A stretch of DNA of 64,000 bases from assembly GCA_008973525.1 (NCBI GenBank), contig WACJ01000429.1:62001-126000 (forward strand), written 5' to 3'. Position 1 is the stretch's first letter. Each line of letters begins with the position of its first letter. The notes beneath the pieces were generated by a model. It had not been told where the DNA came from, did no database searches, and saw only the letters and a program-made list of their open reading frames with translations. Position numbers and translations under genes: made by a program. Of the stretch, positions 61,600 to 64,000 are shown piece after piece. Origin of the DNA: Stenopsyche tienmushanensis (lineage: Eukaryota > Arthropoda > Insecta > Trichoptera > Stenopsychidae).

Positions 61600-62325
61600 A
61601 TGATTAAACCTTTTGCAGTATTTAAAAAAAGGTTCTAGCAAGTCCCTGATTACTTGTAACAGTTTTAATACGTTAGTGCTTCATCATTTAGTCTGTATCT
61701 GATTTTGGAAGCCAGGCAACTTGCTGCTGAAAATGCACGCTCAGCCTCCACACTCGTTAGAGGTATCGTCATCACATATTTAAATGCTAGTTAAATAACT
61801 AAGTAAAATTCCTTTCTGCTGAGACACGGATTAAAACTCGTAAAATTCCCGATTTCCCGACAAATTATCTATTTCCGTCGCTGCAGATGAATACTTATGC
61901 ACTATAATACTTTGATGTGATTCGTAATTATATTATGGAAGAATACAAAAATTCTGAACCCCATATCTATTATATTTCATATCGATATTTCCATTATTAG
62001 AGTCGAGGTGTAGTAAATACATCACCGGTAGGGAAAGGTTAATATAATAATTTGAAAAAGATATATATACTGTATATATGTATACATAGAATAGACAGTT
62101 ACTGCCCCTAGGCTTCGCCTAATCTCACAAATTTATAGTTACGCCACTGTTTCCAAGCGTCCAGATTTCGGCGGGAATGTCTCGATTTAGTAGCTTTCAT
62201 CGTGCTGGTGAGGTGTATGATTTCTGTTAGATAAAAAATTCAATCCCGATTTTTTCGGAACGCTTTCTAGTCCCGGGATTCATAAGCACCTAAAACTGTC
62301 CGGGATCCCGGGATTGGATTCCCTA
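61600..62325 (-). mobile_element. hAT family N1, copy 3, with transposase dimerisation domain
   Basis: The right terminus CGGGATTGGATTCCCTA ends at 62325, and 61901-62325 matches copies 1 and 2. Left of this, the minus strand from about 61790 to 61665 encodes TIPLTSVEAERAFSAAS..... RYRLNDEAL, the signature of the hAT C-terminal dimerisation domain. The frame is lost just after it by a single-base shift but resumes with LKLLQVIRDLLEPFF-like reading. Transposase start, BED finger and catalytic core are deleted. The left terminus was not found, so the left border is approximate. The copy links the otherwise non-coding N1 family to a hAT transposase. Confidence 0.78.
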
Positions 62326-62397
62326 CTCATTTACAAGAGCCTAAATTTCTAACACGTGGTCGTGATTTTCTGGTCTGGAAACGGAGCTCTAGTATTT

Positions 62398-62616
62398 TTA
62401 TCTGTTTTTATTGGTTGTTTGCACTACACAAGAAACATCATCTTTACTTCCAACAACTGATGCTAATCTCTCCATTTCAACGTCTAGTTCTTGCATATAA
62501 TCACTGTCGTCACTACTTTCAATCTCATTTATAACACAGTTTTTCCAAAAAGGTGAGGTGTTTTCAGGTGAGACAGAGGCCCGCAAATAATTTGGCGGTA
62601 AAATGTTTAATTTCAC
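62398..62616 (-). other. Unrecognised 72-codon acidic open frame
   Basis: An acidic frame (Ser-Asp-Asp and Glu-rich) just outside the right end of hAT copy 3. It might be a remnant of another transposon protein or chance. No family recognised. Confidence 0.2.
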
Positions 62617-63366
62617 CTTTGTTCAACAGCACGTTGTTAAAGTTGAATATTCATCCTAGGTCTGCGTTTGAAATCAATCATTTAACCATGTTGAAAGTTG
62701 GCCAAAACATTCAGTAATCAAATGAACTTAATGAATGAAGCAAGACGAGTTTAGAAATCGTATCTAACAATACGTTTATTTATAGTATAGAATCCCCCAA
62801 ATAAAATTGTCTGCTTCTTTCAACCTTCATTCATACGCTGATCCTCTTCTACATATGCTCCCCTTTATATAAATTATCTTTTTACATAAACCTTGATTCT
62901 TATACCACGTCTTACCGTATTCTGTTATAGTACTAATTGAAGATGTTTGAACGAATGATGTTCAAATGTTTCGTCCGATATTTTTTGCTGTTGTCAGATA
63001 TTTTTTATGTTTTATGCTATCGACTTCGTATCTTTTTTCTGGCTTATCATTATATACATTCGAAAAGTTTATCATATTTCAAATCATCTCTATACTACCC
63101 GATGTATGTATTTTGATGAAATATTTTAAAATACATATTTATCGAGATTTATTTTAGTCATAATCCATTAATCCCGAGCACTTAACGGAATTACGAAGTA
63201 ATCATTTTCCAAGTAGGTTTTCCAAATCATGATATGAATTCTTTATAATTTTTAAAATAATCCATTAACAATGATCGTTAAGCTTAAGATCTTTGATCAA
63301 TTTTCAACTATTATTAGATATGCTCTATTATTATTTTTTGTATTTCAACACTATAACTAGCAATAT

Positions 63367-63549
63367 TTATGTATGGCATATCAGCGTCCAATACATTTTT
63401 GCAAAGATATAATCGTACCACTTCATCCCAAATGGAACTGTAGTTATCCCCGACAAAGTTGATGGATTGCCATCAATTGCTGGCGTGGGTGCTCCATCGA
63501 AAATATGTATTCTTCGAATAGCAATAAGGGGGCGCACATAAATATGCAT
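63367..63549 (-). other. Unrecognised 60-codon open frame
   Basis: ATG at 63549, TAA at 63367-63369. Balanced composition with a Pro/Gly/Thr-rich centre. It follows the longer minus-strand frame at 63596-64000 by about 45 bases in another frame, so it may be its frameshifted continuation. Confidence 0.22.
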
Positions 63550-63595
63550 TGTTACCTAGAAGAGTAGGCGTTCTTCTTGCGAATGGCATTCGTGG

Positions 63596-64000
63596 TCACG
63601 CGTTTTGCCATGGATCTTCGCGTTGGACAATTATATGTTCGATCCGCCGAAGAACGTGCTCAGCATCGACGTGTCCCAATGGGCGAGCATGCGACATTTT
63701 AGAACAGAGATTCTTCAAAAACCCTAGCTGATCAATCCGGCGAAAGATCTTATTCTTCTTCCGGTTCCGCACTCTTGCAAATAAATTCATTTTCGCCCAC
63801 CCGACCGAAAATAATCGCGTTGCGTCGTCGGAGATTTCATCTCGTCGAATTACTGAAGCAGTTGACAGGAGACAAATGGTCATTTCCTTGTTGTACGCGA
63901 AGTGTTTAAAACCGTTTTGTATGCAATTTAATACTCGCGATAATCTTGCGGTGTGAATCGCGGCTCTCAATGGCTGACGCATATTTTCCATTTGATTATA
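63596..64000 (-). pseudogene. Unrecognised frame running off the window edge (at least 134 codons)
   Basis: The minus strand is open from the window edge at 64000 to a stop at 63596; the first ATG inside is at 63991 but the frame continues beyond. The product is basic and rich in Arg, Lys and Ile. The patch has noticeably more CpG than most of the window. No domain recognised. Whether it is intact cannot be judged without the sequence to the right. Confidence 0.35.

Larger units (their letters stand above)
46255..64000 (+). other. CLIC intron 1 (at least 17.7 kb, runs off the window)
   Basis: The donor GTAAGT at 46255 has no matching CLIC exon downstream in the window: I saw no frame resembling the Cys-containing glutaredoxin-like segment expected next. 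The intron carries a pogo relic, a SINE, repeat A copies, a LINE fragment, a hAT copy and a cluster of long open frames at 50.7-64 kb. If the second exon is short and I overlooked it, the intron would end earlier. Confidence 0.5.

Noticed and set aside
50724..64000. Firm assignment of the unknown frames to a named virus family
   Set aside because: No diagnostic motif was recognised; naming a family would be a guess.
1..64000. rRNA genes, CRISPR arrays, bacterial operons, riboswitches
   Set aside because: Nothing of this kind is visible, and the window is clearly animal nuclear DNA.

Overview
The window is nuclear DNA of an insect or a close arthropod relative. It is AT-rich (about 65% A+T by eye), has spliced exons with consensus GT/AG borders, contains almost no long open frames, and is packed with animal-type transposon relics (mariner, hAT, pogo/Tigger-like, a MULE-like element, an R1/I-type LINE, a tRNA-derived SINE). 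I cannot name the species.

Two host genes are supported, both on the + strand. (1) The last two coding exons of a RUNX (Runt-domain) transcription factor lie at 36376-36501 and 41150-41772. They are joined by a 4.65 kb phase-1 intron and end in the Groucho-recruiting pentapeptide VWRPY. The gene is probably lozenge-like. The Runt domain itself was not found in the 36 kb upstream, so it lies outside the window or in exons I missed. (2) The first coding exon of a chloride intracellular channel gene (CLIC) lies at 46180-46254, inside a CpG-rich promoter patch. It has a perfect GTAAGT donor. No second exon is visible, so the first intron appears to exceed 17.7 kb and fills the rest of the window.

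Layout. 1-36.4 kb: upstream or intronic DNA of the RUNX gene, holding interspersed repeat A, MITEs, a 635 bp deleted mariner (19.2 kb), a 1.0 kb TIR element (24.8 kb), a second mariner relic (30.5 kb) and two copies of a hAT MITE family (16.9 and 33.0 kb). 36.4-41.8 kb: RUNX exons, with a MULE-like transposase relic in the intron. 41.8-46.2 kb: 3' UTR/intergenic DNA with a hAT MITE that has a perfect 8 bp target duplication and a small TIR element. 46.2-64 kb: CLIC intron 1 with a pogo-like relic, a tRNA-derived SINE, two copies of repeat A, a LINE C-terminal fragment, a hAT copy that still carries the transposase dimerisation domain, and a cluster of unusually long, partly broken open frames of unknown origin (50.7-64 kb).

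The least explained part is that cluster: an intact 184-codon frame, a 210-codon frame broken by one stop, several 117-140 codon frames and one running off the window edge, none of which I recognise. It could be an old insertion of gene-dense foreign DNA, for example a large DNA virus, but I see no diagnostic motif and chance is not excluded for the shorter frames.
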